A stretch of 64,000 nucleotides of DNA, from contig NZ_JABEPR010000002.1 of assembly GCF_013044515.1 (NCBI RefSeq), forward strand, positions 62,001 through 126,000, given 5' to 3'. The stretch is from Sphingomonas sp. ID1715 (GTDB taxonomy: Bacteria; Pseudomonadota; Alphaproteobacteria; Sphingomonadales; Sphingomonadaceae). A program made the position numbers and the translations under genes. The notes beneath the pieces are model-generated. The model made no database searches. It saw nothing but the letters and a program-made list of their open reading frames with translations, and was not told the origin of the DNA. Positions 17,408-31,589 of the stretch are shown one piece after another. Within the stretch, counting starts at the first letter, position 1. Each line of letters begins with the position of its first letter.

Positions 17408-18400
17408 ATGACCCAGCCCTATGTCCGTCCGGACGTGCAGATGTTCCTCGGCTTTCTGAACAATCTGCCCGGCCCCAAAATGCACGAGCTCAGCGCGCCG
17501 GACGCACGCGCGCAAATGGTCGCCATGAAGGAGGTGGCCGATCCCCCCGCGGGCGAGCTCGCCGTCAAGCGCGACCTGAGATGCGGCGACATTCCCGTGC
17601 GCCTCTACGATGCCCGCGAGCGGCGGCAGCCGGGTCCGGCGCTGGTCTTCTTTCACGGCGGCGGGTTCGTAATCGGCGATCTGGAGACGCATGACAGTTT
17701 CTGCGCGGAAGCCGCGCGCGTACTCGACCTGCCGGTAATCGCCGTCGACTATCGGTTGGCCCCGGAGCACCCCTTTCCCGCCGCACCCGAGGATTGCGAG
17801 GCGGCGGCGCGATGGGTGGCGAGCAGTCCGGCGGAACTCGGCCTCAAGGTAACCAGCCTCGTGCTGGCGGGCGACAGCGCCGGCGGCAATCTGACGATCG
17901 TCGTCTCGCAGCGGCTGCGCGACGAGCCCGCGCAGGTACCGGTGATCGTGCAATGGCCGATCTATCCGGCCGTCGACGACGTCACCAAATACCAATCCTA
18001 TCACGATTTCGGAGACGGCTATCTGCTGACCCGGGACGGCATGAAGTATTTCTTCGACGCCTATCGCGCGACCGAAGACGATGTGCGCACCGCGCCGATC
18101 CTGCACCGCCATGAAGGCACGCCGCCGACGCTGCTGATCACGGCGAGTCTCGATCCCCTCCGCGACCAGGGCCGGGCCTATGCGGCGGAGTTGGTCCGCG
18201 CGGGCGTGCCGACCGTATATCGCGAGGCAATCGGGAACATCCACGGCTTCATCACCCTGCGCAAGGCGATCCCGTCCAGCGTCGGCGATGTCGCGGCCTG
18301 CTTTCGCATCCTGAAGGACATGATCCTCGAAGCGGAAGGCGAGCTGACCATGGCGATCGCGGCGCGCGGCGCGGATACGGTGGCGGCCGCGGCGGAGTGA
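17408..18400 (+). CDS. Alpha/beta hydrolase, hormone-sensitive-lipase (family IV) esterase
   Basis: 330 residues with the HSL oxyanion motif HGGGFVIGD (about residue 82), nucleophile elbow GDSAGGN (about 157), acid DPLRDQG (about 254) and His in NIHGFITL (about 281). It is cytoplasmic, with no signal peptide. Such enzymes cleave short acyl esters. It overlaps rppH by 4 bp (GTGA), so the two genes are translated together, although no functional link is evident. The ribosome site GAGAGGAG precedes the ATG. Confidence 0.9.
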   Translation: MTQPYVRPDVQMFLGFLNNLPGPKMHELSAPDARAQMVAMKEVADPPAGELAVKRDLRCGDIPVRLYDARERRQPGPALVFFHGGGFVIGDLETHDSFCAEAARVLDLPVIAVDYRLAPEHPFPAAPEDCEAAARWVASSPAELGLKVTSLVLAGDSAGGNLTIVVSQRLRDEPAQVPVIVQWPIYPAVDDVTKYQSYHDFGDGYLLTRDGMKYFFDAYRATEDDVRTAPILHRHEGTPPTLLITASLDPLRDQGRAYAAELVRAGVPTVYREAIGNIHGFITLRKAIPSSVGDVAACFRILKDMILEAEGELTMAIAARGADTVAAAAE

Positions 18401-18870
18401 GCGACCTCCCCTATCGCCCCGCCGTCGGCGTGATGTTGCTCAACACGGACAACAGGGTATTCGTCGGCCAGCGGCTCGATAATGCCCTCGATGCCTGGCA
18501 GATGCCGCAGGGCGGCACCGATCCGGGCGAGAGCCCCGAACAGGCGGCGCTGCGAGAGCTGGAAGAAGAAACCGGCATTGCCCGGGAGCTGGTCCAGATC
18601 GTCGGCCGGGCATCGCGCGAACTCGATTACGACCTGCCGCCTGAACTCCAGGGCAAGATCTGGGGCGGCCGCTATCGCGGACAGCGCCAGACCTGGTTCC
18701 TGTGCCGCTTCCTCGGCCGTGACGAGGATGTGCAGATCGAGACCGCCGAGCCGGAGTTCCGCGCCTGGAAATGGGCGGAGCCGAGCGAGCTGCCAGCGAT
18801 GATTGTGCCGTTCAAACAGGCACTTTACCGCGCGGTGCTCGACGAGTTCGCCGAGCACCTGTCGCGCTAG
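18397..18870 (+). CDS. rppH: RNA pyrophosphohydrolase
   Basis: 157 residues with a perfect Nudix box: GTDPGESPEQAALRELEEET then GI (G-x5-E-x7-R-E-L-x-E-E-x-G). Also present are the N-terminal YRPAVGVMLLN and the Trp-rich RQTWFLCRF segments of RppH. It removes pyrophosphate from 5' triphosphate mRNA ends to start RNase E decay. The GTG start overlaps the upstream esterase stop. Confidence 0.93.
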   Translation: MSDLPYRPAVGVMLLNTDNRVFVGQRLDNALDAWQMPQGGTDPGESPEQAALRELEEETGIARELVQIVGRASRELDYDLPPELQGKIWGGRYRGQRQTWFLCRFLGRDEDVQIETAEPEFRAWKWAEPSELPAMIVPFKQALYRAVLDEFAEHLSR

Positions 18871-18926
18871 AGTATCGCCGGCTCAGGCGGGCCTTTCGGC
18901 GGCGCCTGGCCGATCCTCTCCAGGAC

Positions 18927-21353
18927 CTACTCCGCCGGTGTGGCCGCCGTCTCGGATGAGCCGTTGCGGGCTGTCGCCTTCGACATCGTAGTGCCGAACA
19001 ACGCCGGACGCTCGGATGCGCTGGCCTGCAGGGCGGCGCTTTCCATCACCTCCATCTCGGCCTCTTCCGCCGCCTTCAGGCGCCGGTAAGTCGCCAGTGC
19101 CTGGCCGACCACCTGGTCCATATTGTAGTAGCGATAGGTGGCGAGCCGGCCGACGAAGATCACGTTCGGCTCGGCCAGCGCCAGCGCCTCGTAGCGCTTG
19201 AACAGCGCCTGGTTTTCCGGCCGCGGGATCGGATAATAGGGATCGCCCTCGGCGCTTGGATATTCATAGGTGATGCTGGTCTTCGGCGCTTCCTGGCCGG
19301 TCAGATACTTATACTCGGTGATCCGGGTATAGGGCACGTCCTCGCTCGGATAGTTCACCACAGCGACGGGCTGGAACACCTCGGTGTCGATCGTCTCGTG
19401 CTGGAAACGCAGCGACCGATAAGGCAGCTTGCCGTAGCGATAGCCGAAATATTCGTCGATCGGGCCGGTGAACACGAGCTTGTCGTAACTCACCTCGCGA
19501 GCGACATCCTCCCATTCGACGCCCAACCTCAGCTCGATGTTCGGGTGGTCGAGCATGCTGGCGAACATCGCCGTGAATCCGTTCAACGGCATCGCCTGGA
19601 AGCTGTCGGTGAAATAGCGGTCGTCGGTGTTGGTGCGGGTCGGTACGCGGCTGGTGACCGACTTGTCGAGCTCCGACGGGTCCATGCCCCATTGCTTGCG
19701 CGTATAGCCCTGGAAGAAGAGCTGGTAGAGTTCGGTCCCTACCTTCGAAACGACGACATCGGCCGAGGTCTTGATCTCGTCGACCGGTTCGGCGCGGCTC
19801 TCCAGATAGGCCTCCGCCTCTTCGTCCGTCTGCAAGTTCAGCCCGTAGAGCATGTTAAGCGTGGTGCGGTTGATCGGCATCGGCACGAGCTTGTCGCGCA
19901 CATTGGCCAGCACCTTGTGCTCATAGGGCCGCCATTTGGTGAAGCGCGACAGGTAGGAGAAAATCTCTTCCGAGTTGGTGTGGAAGATGTGCGGACCATA
20001 GAGGTGGTAGAGAATGCCATCCTCGTTCGGCAGATCGTACGCATTGCCGGCGATGTGCGGACGACGGTCGATGACCAGCACCTTCTTGCCGGCATCGCGC
20101 GCCAGCCGCTCGGCCATGACCGAGCCGGCGAAGCCCGCGCCGACGACCAGCACGTCATAGTGCGGCTTCTGATTGTCAGCGGTGGTGGAAACCTTCCGCT
20201 CTTCCGCCGCCTCGACGATCAGCGCCTTCATCTGCGCCGCAGTCTCGTCCCACGACATGGTCGAGAGCACCGCATCCACCGGCCGCAGCCAGTCGCGCTC
20301 GTCCTTCAGCGCCAGCGCACGCTCGCAGCCCGCGACGAAATCCTTGGCGTTGCTGGCGATCTGCACCGCATCGAGCTCGCCATAATGGCGGATCACATCC
20401 TTGATCGGCGTCGACACAACTGGCCGGCCGGCAGCCAGATATTCCGGCGTCTTGGTCGGCGAGATGAAGCGCGTCGCCTCGTTGATCGCGAACGGCATCA
20501 TCGCGACGTCCCAGCCGGACAGATAGGCGGGGAGTTCCTGATAGTCCTTGCCGCCCAGGTAAGCGATGTTCGGCAGGCGCGGCAGATCCGCCTCGCTGAT
20601 CTTCACCACCGGGCCGACCATGATGAAGCTCCAGTCCGGCCGCGCCTCCGCCGCCGCCTGCAGCAGGTCGAGATCGACGCGCTCGTCGATCACGCCGTAA
20701 AAGCCGAAGCGCGGGTGCGGCAGCTGCGCCTGGTCGGCGGGGTCCGCCTGCGCCGAGCGCCCTTGGCTGAAATGCCGGACGTCGACGCTCGACGGGAAGG
20801 CATGCACGTTCAGGTGCCGCTCGCGCTTGGCTTCATAGAGGCTATAGCCGCCGGTGAAGACGACATCGGCGGCCTTGAGCAGCTCTTCCTCGAGCGGCAG
20901 CAGCTCGGGGGGCGCGAACTTGAAGTTCTTCAGCTCGTCCATGCAGTCATAGACGGTGCATTCGGCCTGCAGATGCCGCGAAAAGGGCAGCATCATCGGC
21001 GTGTAATACCAGCGCACCAGCGGGCCCGAGCGCGTAGCCATCAGCTCGTCGAGCAGGCGGCGCAGCTGCTTGCCGTGCAGGTCCCCTTGTTCCGGGTTGA
21101 GGTGCGGCACGGCGACGGTGACGCCTGACTTGGCGCAGATCGAGAGGTCGAGCGAAGGCTCGGCGCCGGCGTCGAACACCGGCTCTTCCCAGATGATCAC
21201 ATGGTGATCGCGGGCGAACCGGCTCATCAGATGCTGGGGCCGCTGGAACACGAAATTCCAGCGCAGATGCGAAAAGCACAGAAGGGTAGGCTTGGAAGAC
21301 GATCCGCCGGAGAAAGCCTGACGCTCGCGGCGACGGTGAGATCCAGTGTTCAT
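18927..21353 (-). CDS. glf: Fusion: glycosyltransferase (GT4-like) + UDP-galactopyranose mutase
   Basis: 808 residues from the ATG at 21,353, which has an excellent site (GAAGGAG, 5-base spacer). Residues about 22-385 form a GT-B-type glycosyltransferase (PTLLCFSHLRWNFVFQRPQH, then ISPTKTPEYLAAGRPVVSTP in the donor-binding half). Residues about 397-760 are UDP-galactopyranose mutase with VLVVGAGFAGSVMAERLAR (FAD), HLYGPHIFHT, and RLATYRYYNMDQVVGQALA. The mutase makes UDP-galactofuranose. The joined transferase might use that sugar or another in a surface polysaccharide. Usually these are separate genes. Confidence 0.88.
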   Translation of the reverse strand: MNTGSHRRRERQAFSGGSSSKPTLLCFSHLRWNFVFQRPQHLMSRFARDHHVIIWEEPVFDAGAEPSLDLSICAKSGVTVAVPHLNPEQGDLHGKQLRRLLDELMATRSGPLVRWYYTPMMLPFSRHLQAECTVYDCMDELKNFKFAPPELLPLEEELLKAADVVFTGGYSLYEAKRERHLNVHAFPSSVDVRHFSQGRSAQADPADQAQLPHPRFGFYGVIDERVDLDLLQAAAEARPDWSFIMVGPVVKISEADLPRLPNIAYLGGKDYQELPAYLSGWDVAMMPFAINEATRFISPTKTPEYLAAGRPVVSTPIKDVIRHYGELDAVQIASNAKDFVAGCERALALKDERDWLRPVDAVLSTMSWDETAAQMKALIVEAAEERKVSTTADNQKPHYDVLVVGAGFAGSVMAERLARDAGKKVLVIDRRPHIAGNAYDLPNEDGILYHLYGPHIFHTNSEEIFSYLSRFTKWRPYEHKVLANVRDKLVPMPINRTTLNMLYGLNLQTDEEAEAYLESRAEPVDEIKTSADVVVSKVGTELYQLFFQGYTRKQWGMDPSELDKSVTSRVPTRTNTDDRYFTDSFQAMPLNGFTAMFASMLDHPNIELRLGVEWEDVAREVSYDKLVFTGPIDEYFGYRYGKLPYRSLRFQHETIDTEVFQPVAVVNYPSEDVPYTRITEYKYLTGQEAPKTSITYEYPSAEGDPYYPIPRPENQALFKRYEALALAEPNVIFVGRLATYRYYNMDQVVGQALATYRRLKAAEEAEMEVMESAALQASASERPALFGTTMSKATARNGSSETAATPAE

Positions 21354-21542
21354 AGCGCTCCTTCGGTCGCCAGCTCCCCCGCGGCGCACGCCAGGACGGC
21401 GGCGCATCTGTCGTTCATCGGCTGGCAAGCCGTAAAAGCGCCGAAACAGCGACTTAGTTCCGTTTGGCGCACTCCATTCGTCGCGGCGACGAAACGAATT
21501 TAACGCAGGTTAGCGAAGCGTCCGCTACTCCAGGCCCAGGAG

Positions 21543-24162
<2,620 letters not shown>

Positions 24163-24184
24163 TCACGCAGAAGCGGAATTTCGA

Positions 24185-25810
24185 TCAGCCACCCGCCGGG
24201 CTGAGATGGGACCAGACGTGCGAGATCACCACCGACCCTTCGCCCACCGATGACGCGACCCGCTTGACCGATCCGGCGCGCACGTCACCGACAGCGAAGA
24301 TGCCCGGTTCGGATGTGGCATAGGGCGACGCTGCCCCGGCCGCCGCTCCGGTGAGCACGAAACCCTGATTGTCGAGGGATACGAGGCCGCTCAGCCAGTC
24401 CGTATTGGGTGCCGCGCCGACCATCACGAACAGGGCGCGCGTGGAGACTTCGCGCTCCTCCCCGGTGTCGCGGTTGCGGATCGTGACCGCGTCCAGCTGC
24501 TCGTTTCCGTGGAGCGCGGTGACCTCCGCGCAATATTCGATGGTGATCGCCGGATCGGCCTCGAGCCGGCTCGACAGATAGGTGGACATCGAGTCGGCGA
24601 GCGACCGTCCGCGCACCAGCAAGCGCACCGCCTGCGCCGAGCGGCTCAGATACATCGCTGCCTGCCCGGCCGAATTGCCGCCGCCGATAATGATCGCCTC
24701 GGTGCCGCGGCAGTGGCGCGACTCCATCTCGGTCGCGGCATAATAGACGCCGGCGCCCTCGAACTCGGCCAGTCGCGGGATCGGCAGGCGGCGATATTGC
24801 ACACCGGTCGCCACGACCACGGCCGAGGCGCGGAGCTGCTCGCCGCCGTCGAGCGTCGCGCAGAAATCACCTCCGTCGAGTTTCTCTAGGCCTATCACGC
24901 GCCGTGGCAAAACAAAGCGCGTGCCAAACTTCATCGCTTGGATTTCGCCGCGCCAGACAAGATCGGCGCCGGAAATCCCCGTCGGAAAGCCGAGATAATT
25001 CTCGATGCGGCTGGAAGTGCCCGCCTGGCCGCCAATCGCCAGATCCTCCACCACCAGCGCGCAGAGACCCTCCGCGCCGGCATAGACACCCGCCGCCACG
25101 CCCGCCGGTCCGCCGCCCACGATCAGCACGTCGAACACGCATTCGGTGCAGAGATCGCGGTGGAGGCCGAGCAGCCGCGCCACCTTGTCCGGGGTTGGCT
25201 CCTCGATAACGATGTCGCGGCCGAAAATGGCAGCGGGCCGCCCCTGTTCGGCATTGCAGCTGGTCGCGAGCTCGGCGGCTTCCGGGCTGCCAAGCGGCAC
25301 GGACGTGTAGGGTATGCGATTGCGACTGGCGAACTCCGCGACAGCGCGGACATTGCGGTCCGCCTCCTCCCCGATCAAGCGCAGGCTGCTGTCGTGCATC
25401 TCCAGCTGTCGTCGACGTCGCGCCGACAAGACGGTGATGATGATGTCCGACATCTCCGGGATTTGCGACATCAGCGCGAGCATCTGCTCGCGCGGCACTT
25501 CGATCACCCGACTGTCCTTGGCGGCCCGCATCGGCAGCGACCAGGCGCCGCCGTTCAGCAAGGAGATTTCGGCCATGAACTGCGTGGGCCCGAGCGAGGT
25601 CGGCAGGTGCCGCTCGCCGGTGAAGGGATTGACCACCTCGATCTCGCCCTCTTCGAGATAGGTGAAGCGATCGGCGAGCTGGCCTGGCTGCGCGAGGAAG
25701 GCGCCCGCCGGATAGGTGGCCTCGCGCCCTACGGCCCGCAGCGCCTCGACATGAGCCGGTGCCAGCGGCGTGCGCACCATCTCGCGCAGGTCGGGACCGA
25801 TTGATTCCAT
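24185..25810 (-). CDS. Cyclic-nucleotide-binding domain / thioredoxin-reductase-like FAD oxidoreductase
   Basis: 541 residues from an ATG with AAGGAGG upstream. Residues about 15-135 are a cyclic nucleotide-binding beta roll (FTYLEEGEIEVVNPFTGE). About 150-225 is a short thioredoxin-like linker. From about 228 there is a thioredoxin-reductase fold with GGGPAGVAAGVYAGAEGL (FAD), the central IIIGGGNSAGQAAMYLS (NADPH) and GIFAVGDVRAGSVKRVASSVG. The redox CxxC of true TrxB is not seen between the two halves, so it is unlikely to be a thioredoxin reductase. It may be gated by cAMP or cGMP. Adjacent to katG. Confidence 0.88.
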   Translation of the reverse strand: MESIGPDLREMVRTPLAPAHVEALRAVGREATYPAGAFLAQPGQLADRFTYLEEGEIEVVNPFTGERHLPTSLGPTQFMAEISLLNGGAWSLPMRAAKDSRVIEVPREQMLALMSQIPEMSDIIITVLSARRRRQLEMHDSSLRLIGEEADRNVRAVAEFASRNRIPYTSVPLGSPEAAELATSCNAEQGRPAAIFGRDIVIEEPTPDKVARLLGLHRDLCTECVFDVLIVGGGPAGVAAGVYAGAEGLCALVVEDLAIGGQAGTSSRIENYLGFPTGISGADLVWRGEIQAMKFGTRFVLPRRVIGLEKLDGGDFCATLDGGEQLRASAVVVATGVQYRRLPIPRLAEFEGAGVYYAATEMESRHCRGTEAIIIGGGNSAGQAAMYLSRSAQAVRLLVRGRSLADSMSTYLSSRLEADPAITIEYCAEVTALHGNEQLDAVTIRNRDTGEEREVSTRALFVMVGAAPNTDWLSGLVSLDNQGFVLTGAAAGAASPYATSEPGIFAVGDVRAGSVKRVASSVGEGSVVISHVWSHLSPAGG

Positions 25811-25845
25811 TTACCCTCCTTTACGCCCCGGATCGGCAACGCGTG

Positions 25846-25883
25846 GGGCAAAAGAAGACGGCGCCGGATTGCTCCGGCGCCGT
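25846..25883 (-). terminator. Rho-independent terminator of ftsH
   Basis: An 11-bp perfect stem (ACGGCGCCGGA at 25,858-25,868 with TCCGGCGCCGT at 25,873-25,883) and a TTGC loop lie 13 bp beyond the ftsH stop. Read on the minus strand it is followed by CTTCTTTTG, a usable U-tract. Confidence 0.8.
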
Positions 25884-25895
25884 TCTGGTGATCGC

Positions 25896-27848
<1,953 letters not shown>

Positions 27849-27926
27849 CGCGCTCGAATCTTTCGGGGATTGGACCCGGCCAACATAGGTGCGGAGGGGT
27901 TAACCGACAATGGCGCGCCTTCGATG

Positions 27927-28799
27927 TCAGTGATCGCCCCGGCGCGGTGGGGCGCGGGAGAATGTCCAGCGGGGGCCCGGCGTCGCCTTCACGCTCCCGA
28001 GGGTGGCGGCGCGGCCCCCGTGCAGCGCGGCGGTCAGGCGGGCGAGTTCGGGACCACGCGGTGCCTCACCGAAGCGCGCGAAGATGCGGCGCATAAGACG
28101 GCGGAGCAGTTCGGGCGGAAGGCCGGCCGGATCGAGGCTCGCTTCTTCCCCTCTCGCTTCAGCTCGCTCCGCCTCCAGCCGGTCTACAGTCCATTCCAGC
28201 GCCGCTTCCGCTTCGGCCAGATGCGTTGCGCTGTGCGCCAGCCGCGCCGGATTGAGCCATGGCGTCTCGGCCAGCAACGCACGCGCGGCGGTACGGTCGT
28301 AACGCGGATCGCTATTGGATGGATCACGCACCGGCATGAGCCCTGCGGCGGCGACGATCGCCTCCAACTCCGCCTTGCGATAGCGGATCAGCGGTCGGAC
28401 CAGCGTCACGCCCCCGCCCAGCGCCCGCTCCGAACGGATGCCCGCGAGCCCTCCCAGCCCAGCCCCCCGCGCCAGCCGCATCAGCAAAGTCTCGGCTTGA
28501 TCATCGGCGTGATGAGCGGTCGCGAGCCGCGTCAGTCCATGCGCCCGGCACCATTCCCCCAACGCCGCATACCGTGCCTCCCGCGCTTCGGCCTGGTTGG
28601 TGCCGGGCGGAAGCGAGAGGGTGAGGATGTCATGCGCAATAGACCGCGCTGCGCAAATAGCGGCGACTTGCTTGGCTTCGCCGCGCGCCTCTGGTCGCAG
28701 GCCATGATCGACAGTCGCCGCTCGGACGGGGCCTTCGGCAGAGGCGAGAAGAAGCATGGCGAGCGAGTCGGGGCCGCCCGAAATTGAAAGTCCGATCAT
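27927..28799 (-). CDS. tilS: tRNA(Ile)-lysidine synthase
   Basis: 290 residues. The N-type ATP pyrophosphatase domain opens with the PP-loop SGGPDSLAML and has ATVDHGLRPEA and HHADDQAETLLMRLARGAGLGGL, all TilS signatures. It converts C34 of the AUA-reading tRNA-Ile to lysidine. The protein is shorter than the E. coli enzyme and lacks most of its C-terminal tRNA-binding part, as in other alphaproteobacteria. It sits directly upstream of ftsH and is probably co-transcribed. Confidence 0.93.
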   Translation of the reverse strand: MIGLSISGGPDSLAMLLLASAEGPVRAATVDHGLRPEARGEAKQVAAICAARSIAHDILTLSLPPGTNQAEAREARYAALGEWCRAHGLTRLATAHHADDQAETLLMRLARGAGLGGLAGIRSERALGGGVTLVRPLIRYRKAELEAIVAAAGLMPVRDPSNSDPRYDRTAARALLAETPWLNPARLAHSATHLAEAEAALEWTVDRLEAERAEARGEEASLDPAGLPPELLRRLMRRIFARFGEAPRGPELARLTAALHGGRAATLGSVKATPGPRWTFSRAPPRRGDH

Positions 28800-28923
28800 G
28801 CGCCCATGTTAGGAGATTAGACGCCAAGTTAGAGCCAGAATCGATCAAGCTCCTCTTGACGTGCCGCCTCCTCCCCATGCGCGGAGTTGCGAAGGAACAC
28901 AGGAAAGGAAGCTTCACTAAATA

Positions 28924-29670
28924 TCAGCGCACCCGCACCTCGAACAATGCCGGCCAGTTCTTGCCAGTGACGAACAGGCGGTCGCCCTTCGCATCATAGG
29001 CGATGCCGTTGGCGACATCGTCGTAGCCGCGATTGGGCACGCGCGCGGAGATAGATGACAGGTCGATCCACCCCTTCACGCGCCCGCTTGCCGGATCGAT
29101 GCGGGCGATACGGTCGGTCATCCAGATGTTGGCGAGGATTTCGCCCTTCACCCATTCCAGCTCGTTCAGCCGAGCGACGCGCTGGCCATTGGCGGTGACG
29201 GTGATCCGCCGCTTCTCCTTCAGCGTGTCCGGAGCGAGGAAGCGGAGCTGCGGCGTGCCGTCGCTCATGATGATCTCGCGACCATTCTGCGTCAGTGCCC
29301 AGCCCTCGCCCGGATAGCGCCACTCGCCGAGCTTCTTCAGCGTGGCCTTGTCCCAGATGAAGCCGCGGCCATGCTGCCAGGTCAGGCTGATCAGCCTGTT
29401 GCCCCAGTTGACCAGTCCTTCGCCGAAATAGGGCGGCGGCACCACCGCCTGACGCACGACCCGTCCATCTTCGAGCCGCACCTGGCGGACGGACGAGCGC
29501 CCCTCGATCCCCGTGCTCTCATAGATGCGCCCGTCGGTGAACAGCAGCCCTTCGGTAAAGGCCCCGCGATCATGCGGATAGGCACGGACGATCTGCGCGC
29601 GCTGCACCGGAATGGCTGGCTGCGAGGCGCCAAGCAGCAGCAGCGCGGCGAATGCCGACAACCGCTTCAT
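28924..29670 (-). CDS. Glutaminyl-peptide cyclotransferase (bacterial beta-propeller type)
   Basis: 248 residues from the ATG at 29,670. A signal peptide (LSAFAALLLLGASQPAIP) is followed by the family pattern YPHDRGAFTEGLLFTDGRIYES (first blade, active site), LISLTWQHGRGFIWD, GWALTQNGREIIMSDGT, and LNELEWVKGEILANIW. Bacterial and plant-type QCs convert N-terminal Gln to pyroglutamate in exported proteins. The start overlaps the ygfZ stop by 4 bp, so it is second in a two-gene unit. Confidence 0.9.
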   Translation of the reverse strand: MKRLSAFAALLLLGASQPAIPVQRAQIVRAYPHDRGAFTEGLLFTDGRIYESTGIEGRSSVRQVRLEDGRVVRQAVVPPPYFGEGLVNWGNRLISLTWQHGRGFIWDKATLKKLGEWRYPGEGWALTQNGREIIMSDGTPQLRFLAPDTLKEKRRITVTANGQRVARLNELEWVKGEILANIWMTDRIARIDPASGRVKGWIDLSSISARVPNRGYDDVANGIAYDAKGDRLFVTGKNWPALFEVRVR

Positions 29671-30389
29671 GCCACGGCCTCCTTGATCCAATCGGGCATG
29701 ATCGGTTGCCCCCAAGCTAGCGTCGCGGCATCCTCGACCCGCAATCGGGCGACGGCGAGACCCAGATCGGGGTACCAGATCTGTGCCGCCTCGCCAGGAT
29801 CGCGATCCGTCTGGACGACGAACAGCCGCCGGTTGACTTTCTGCCGCCAGTTCATCCGCGCGGTATTCTCCTGCCCGACATAGCAGCCCTTGGCGAAGCT
29901 GACTCCATTCAGCTCCGCCGCGTTGCATTCCAGCCAGAGATTGGCGCCGTCGCCGAGTTCCGCCCGGCCCTCGGTCACGCCCATCCCCAGCCGATGCTCA
30001 CGCCAGCCCTTGGCCGGCTCAGCCGGAGGAGCGAGCCAGCGGCGGCCCAGTCCCGGCAGACGCGGATCGGTGGAGCCCTCAGCTCCGTCCGCACGCCAAT
30101 GCACGGCCAAGCCGGCATCCCGCTCGATCGCGATCGCCCGCCGCAGCCGATACATGCTGAGCCGCCGCGACAGCGCGTCCGCCGCCTCTGCTTCGCAGTC
30201 GACCAGAATGTCGTCGCCGTCCGCCCAGAGGACGAAGTCGAACAGTGCCTTGCCCTGCGGGCTCAGCAGCCCGGCCCAGACCGGCAGCGCGCCTGACACA
30301 TCGTTCGTCACCAATCCCTGGAGGAAGCCGCACACATCCTCTCCACTCAGGCGGATCAGGGCGCGATCGGTAAGGGTGGTTCCGGCCAT
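29667..30389 (-). CDS. ygfZ: Folate-binding YgfZ/IbaG-type iron-sulfur maintenance protein
   Basis: 240 residues related to the GcvT aminomethyltransferase fold. The YgfZ signature K-G-C-Y-x-G-Q-E is present as [15 protein letters not shown] near residue 165, and the start [22 protein letters not shown] is typical. It supports folate-dependent repair or maturation of certain iron-sulfur proteins. It is divergent from pyrC (23 bp between starts) and overlaps the downstream cyclotransferase gene by 4 bp. Confidence 0.9.
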   Translation of the reverse strand: MAGTTLTDRALIRLSGEDVCGFLQGLVTNDVSGALPVWAGLLSPQGKALFDFVLWADGDDILVDCEAEAADALSRRLSMYRLRRAIAIERDAGLAVHWRADGAEGSTDPRLPGLGRRWLAPPAEPAKGWREHRLGMGVTEGRAELGDGANLWLECNAAELNGVSFAKGCYVGQENTARMNWRQKVNRRLFVVQTDRDPGEAAQIWYPDLGLAVARLRVEDAATLAWGQPIMPDWIKEAVA

Positions 30390-30412
30390 GCCCCTCAGTT
30401 AAGGGCTCGGCC

Positions 30413-31444
30413 ATGGAAACTGAAGCTCCGATGCGCCTGACCATCCGCCGTCCCGACGATTGGCACGTGCATCTTCGCGACGGCGCGATGCTGAACGCCG
30501 TCGCGCCCTACACCGCGCGCCAGTTCGCCCGCGCGATCGTGATGCCGAACCTGGTGCCGCCGGTGACCACCGCCGAAGCCGCGGCCGCCTATCGCGAGCG
30601 CATAATCGCGGCGACAGGTGCAGACTTTGAGCCGCTGATGACCTGCTATCTGGCCGATGACGCCGCGCCCGACGAGCTGGCGCGCGGCCATGCCGAAGGC
30701 GTGTGGGTCGCGGCCAAGCTCTACCCGGCGCACGCGACGACCAACTCGGCCCACGGGGTCACCGACGTACGCAACATCTACCCCGCACTGGAAGCGATGC
30801 AGCGGATCGGCATGCCGCTGCTCGTCCACGGCGAAGTGACGGATCCGGAGGTGGACATCTTCGACCGCGAAGCCGTGTTCATCGAGCGCACGATGACCGG
30901 CCTTGTCCGCGACTTTGCCGAACTGAAGATCGTCTTCGAGCACATCACCACGGCCGAGGCGGCGCAGTTCGTCGCCGATGCCGGTCCGCTGGTCGGTGCC
31001 ACGATCACGCCGCAACATCTCCACATCAACCGGAACGCGATCTTTGCAGGCGGCATCAACCCGCACGCCTACTGCCTGCCGGTGGCAAAGCGCGAGCAGC
31101 ACCGGCTTGCCATCCGTGCCGCCGCGGTGTCCGGCTCGCCCAAATTCTTCCTCGGTACGGACAGCGCGCCGCATGCCATCGACCGCAAGGAAGCGGCATG
31201 CGGCTGCGCCGGCATCTTCAACGCGCCCTATGCGCTGGAGAGCTATGTTGCCGTCTTCGAAGAGGAAGGCGCGCTCGACCGTTTCGAGGCGTTCGCCAGC
31301 GAAAATGGACCGCGCTTCTACGGCCTGCCGTTCAACGAAGGCACGGTGACGCTGGAGCAGACGGCGGTGCAGGTGCCTGAGCGGATCGGCGATGTGGTTC
31401 CGTTCCACGCGGGTGAAACGCTGCGGTGGAGCTTGGTCGGCTAG
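30413..31444 (+). CDS. pyrC: Dihydroorotase, class II
   Basis: 343 residues. The zinc ligands HVH appear in [15 protein letters not shown], the carboxylated Lys in [16 protein letters not shown], further His in LLVHGEVTD and [13 protein letters not shown], and the catalytic Asp in [20 protein letters not shown]. It closes carbamoyl aspartate to dihydroorotate in pyrimidine synthesis. Size and motifs match E. coli PyrC. An internal ATG at 30,431 is an alternative start. A GC-rich hairpin follows the stop. Confidence 0.96.
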   Translation: METEAPMRLTIRRPDDWHVHLRDGAMLNAVAPYTARQFARAIVMPNLVPPVTTAEAAAAYRERIIAATGADFEPLMTCYLADDAAPDELARGHAEGVWVAAKLYPAHATTNSAHGVTDVRNIYPALEAMQRIGMPLLVHGEVTDPEVDIFDREAVFIERTMTGLVRDFAELKIVFEHITTAEAAQFVADAGPLVGATITPQHLHINRNAIFAGGINPHAYCLPVAKREQHRLAIRAAAVSGSPKFFLGTDSAPHAIDRKEAACGCAGIFNAPYALESYVAVFEEEGALDRFEAFASENGPRFYGLPFNEGTVTLEQTAVQVPERIGDVVPFHAGETLRWSLVG

Positions 31445-31446
31445 CT

Positions 31447-31512
31447 CCTCCCCGGTACGGGGAGGGGGACCGCGCGTAGCGTGGTGGAGGGGTGGCGTGG
31501 CAAAGCCACGCC
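31447..31512. repeat. REP-like paired hairpins downstream of pyrC
   Basis: Two inverted repeats lie close together: CCTCCCC (31,447) with GGGGAGG (to 31,465), and GGCGTGGC (31,494) with GCCACGCC (to 31,512) around an AAA loop. Between them is a G-rich segment with GTGGTGGAGGGG. Blocks of this kind recur between genes in many sphingomonad genomes. It also offers a possible terminator for pyrC. No other copy is obvious in this window. Confidence 0.5.
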
Positions 31513-31589
31513 GTCGGTCGGCCGCTTCCGCGCCGCCGGTCGGCCTTGCGCGAGTCCGCGCGCTTGTTTCGCGCACGGCCGCTCTGCGG

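Noticed and set aside
19398-21128. Long open frame (576 codons) on the plus strand
   Set aside because: Lies wholly antisense to the glycosyltransferase-mutase fusion, has His/Arg/Gln-rich composition typical of the complement of a high-GC gene, and matches no family.
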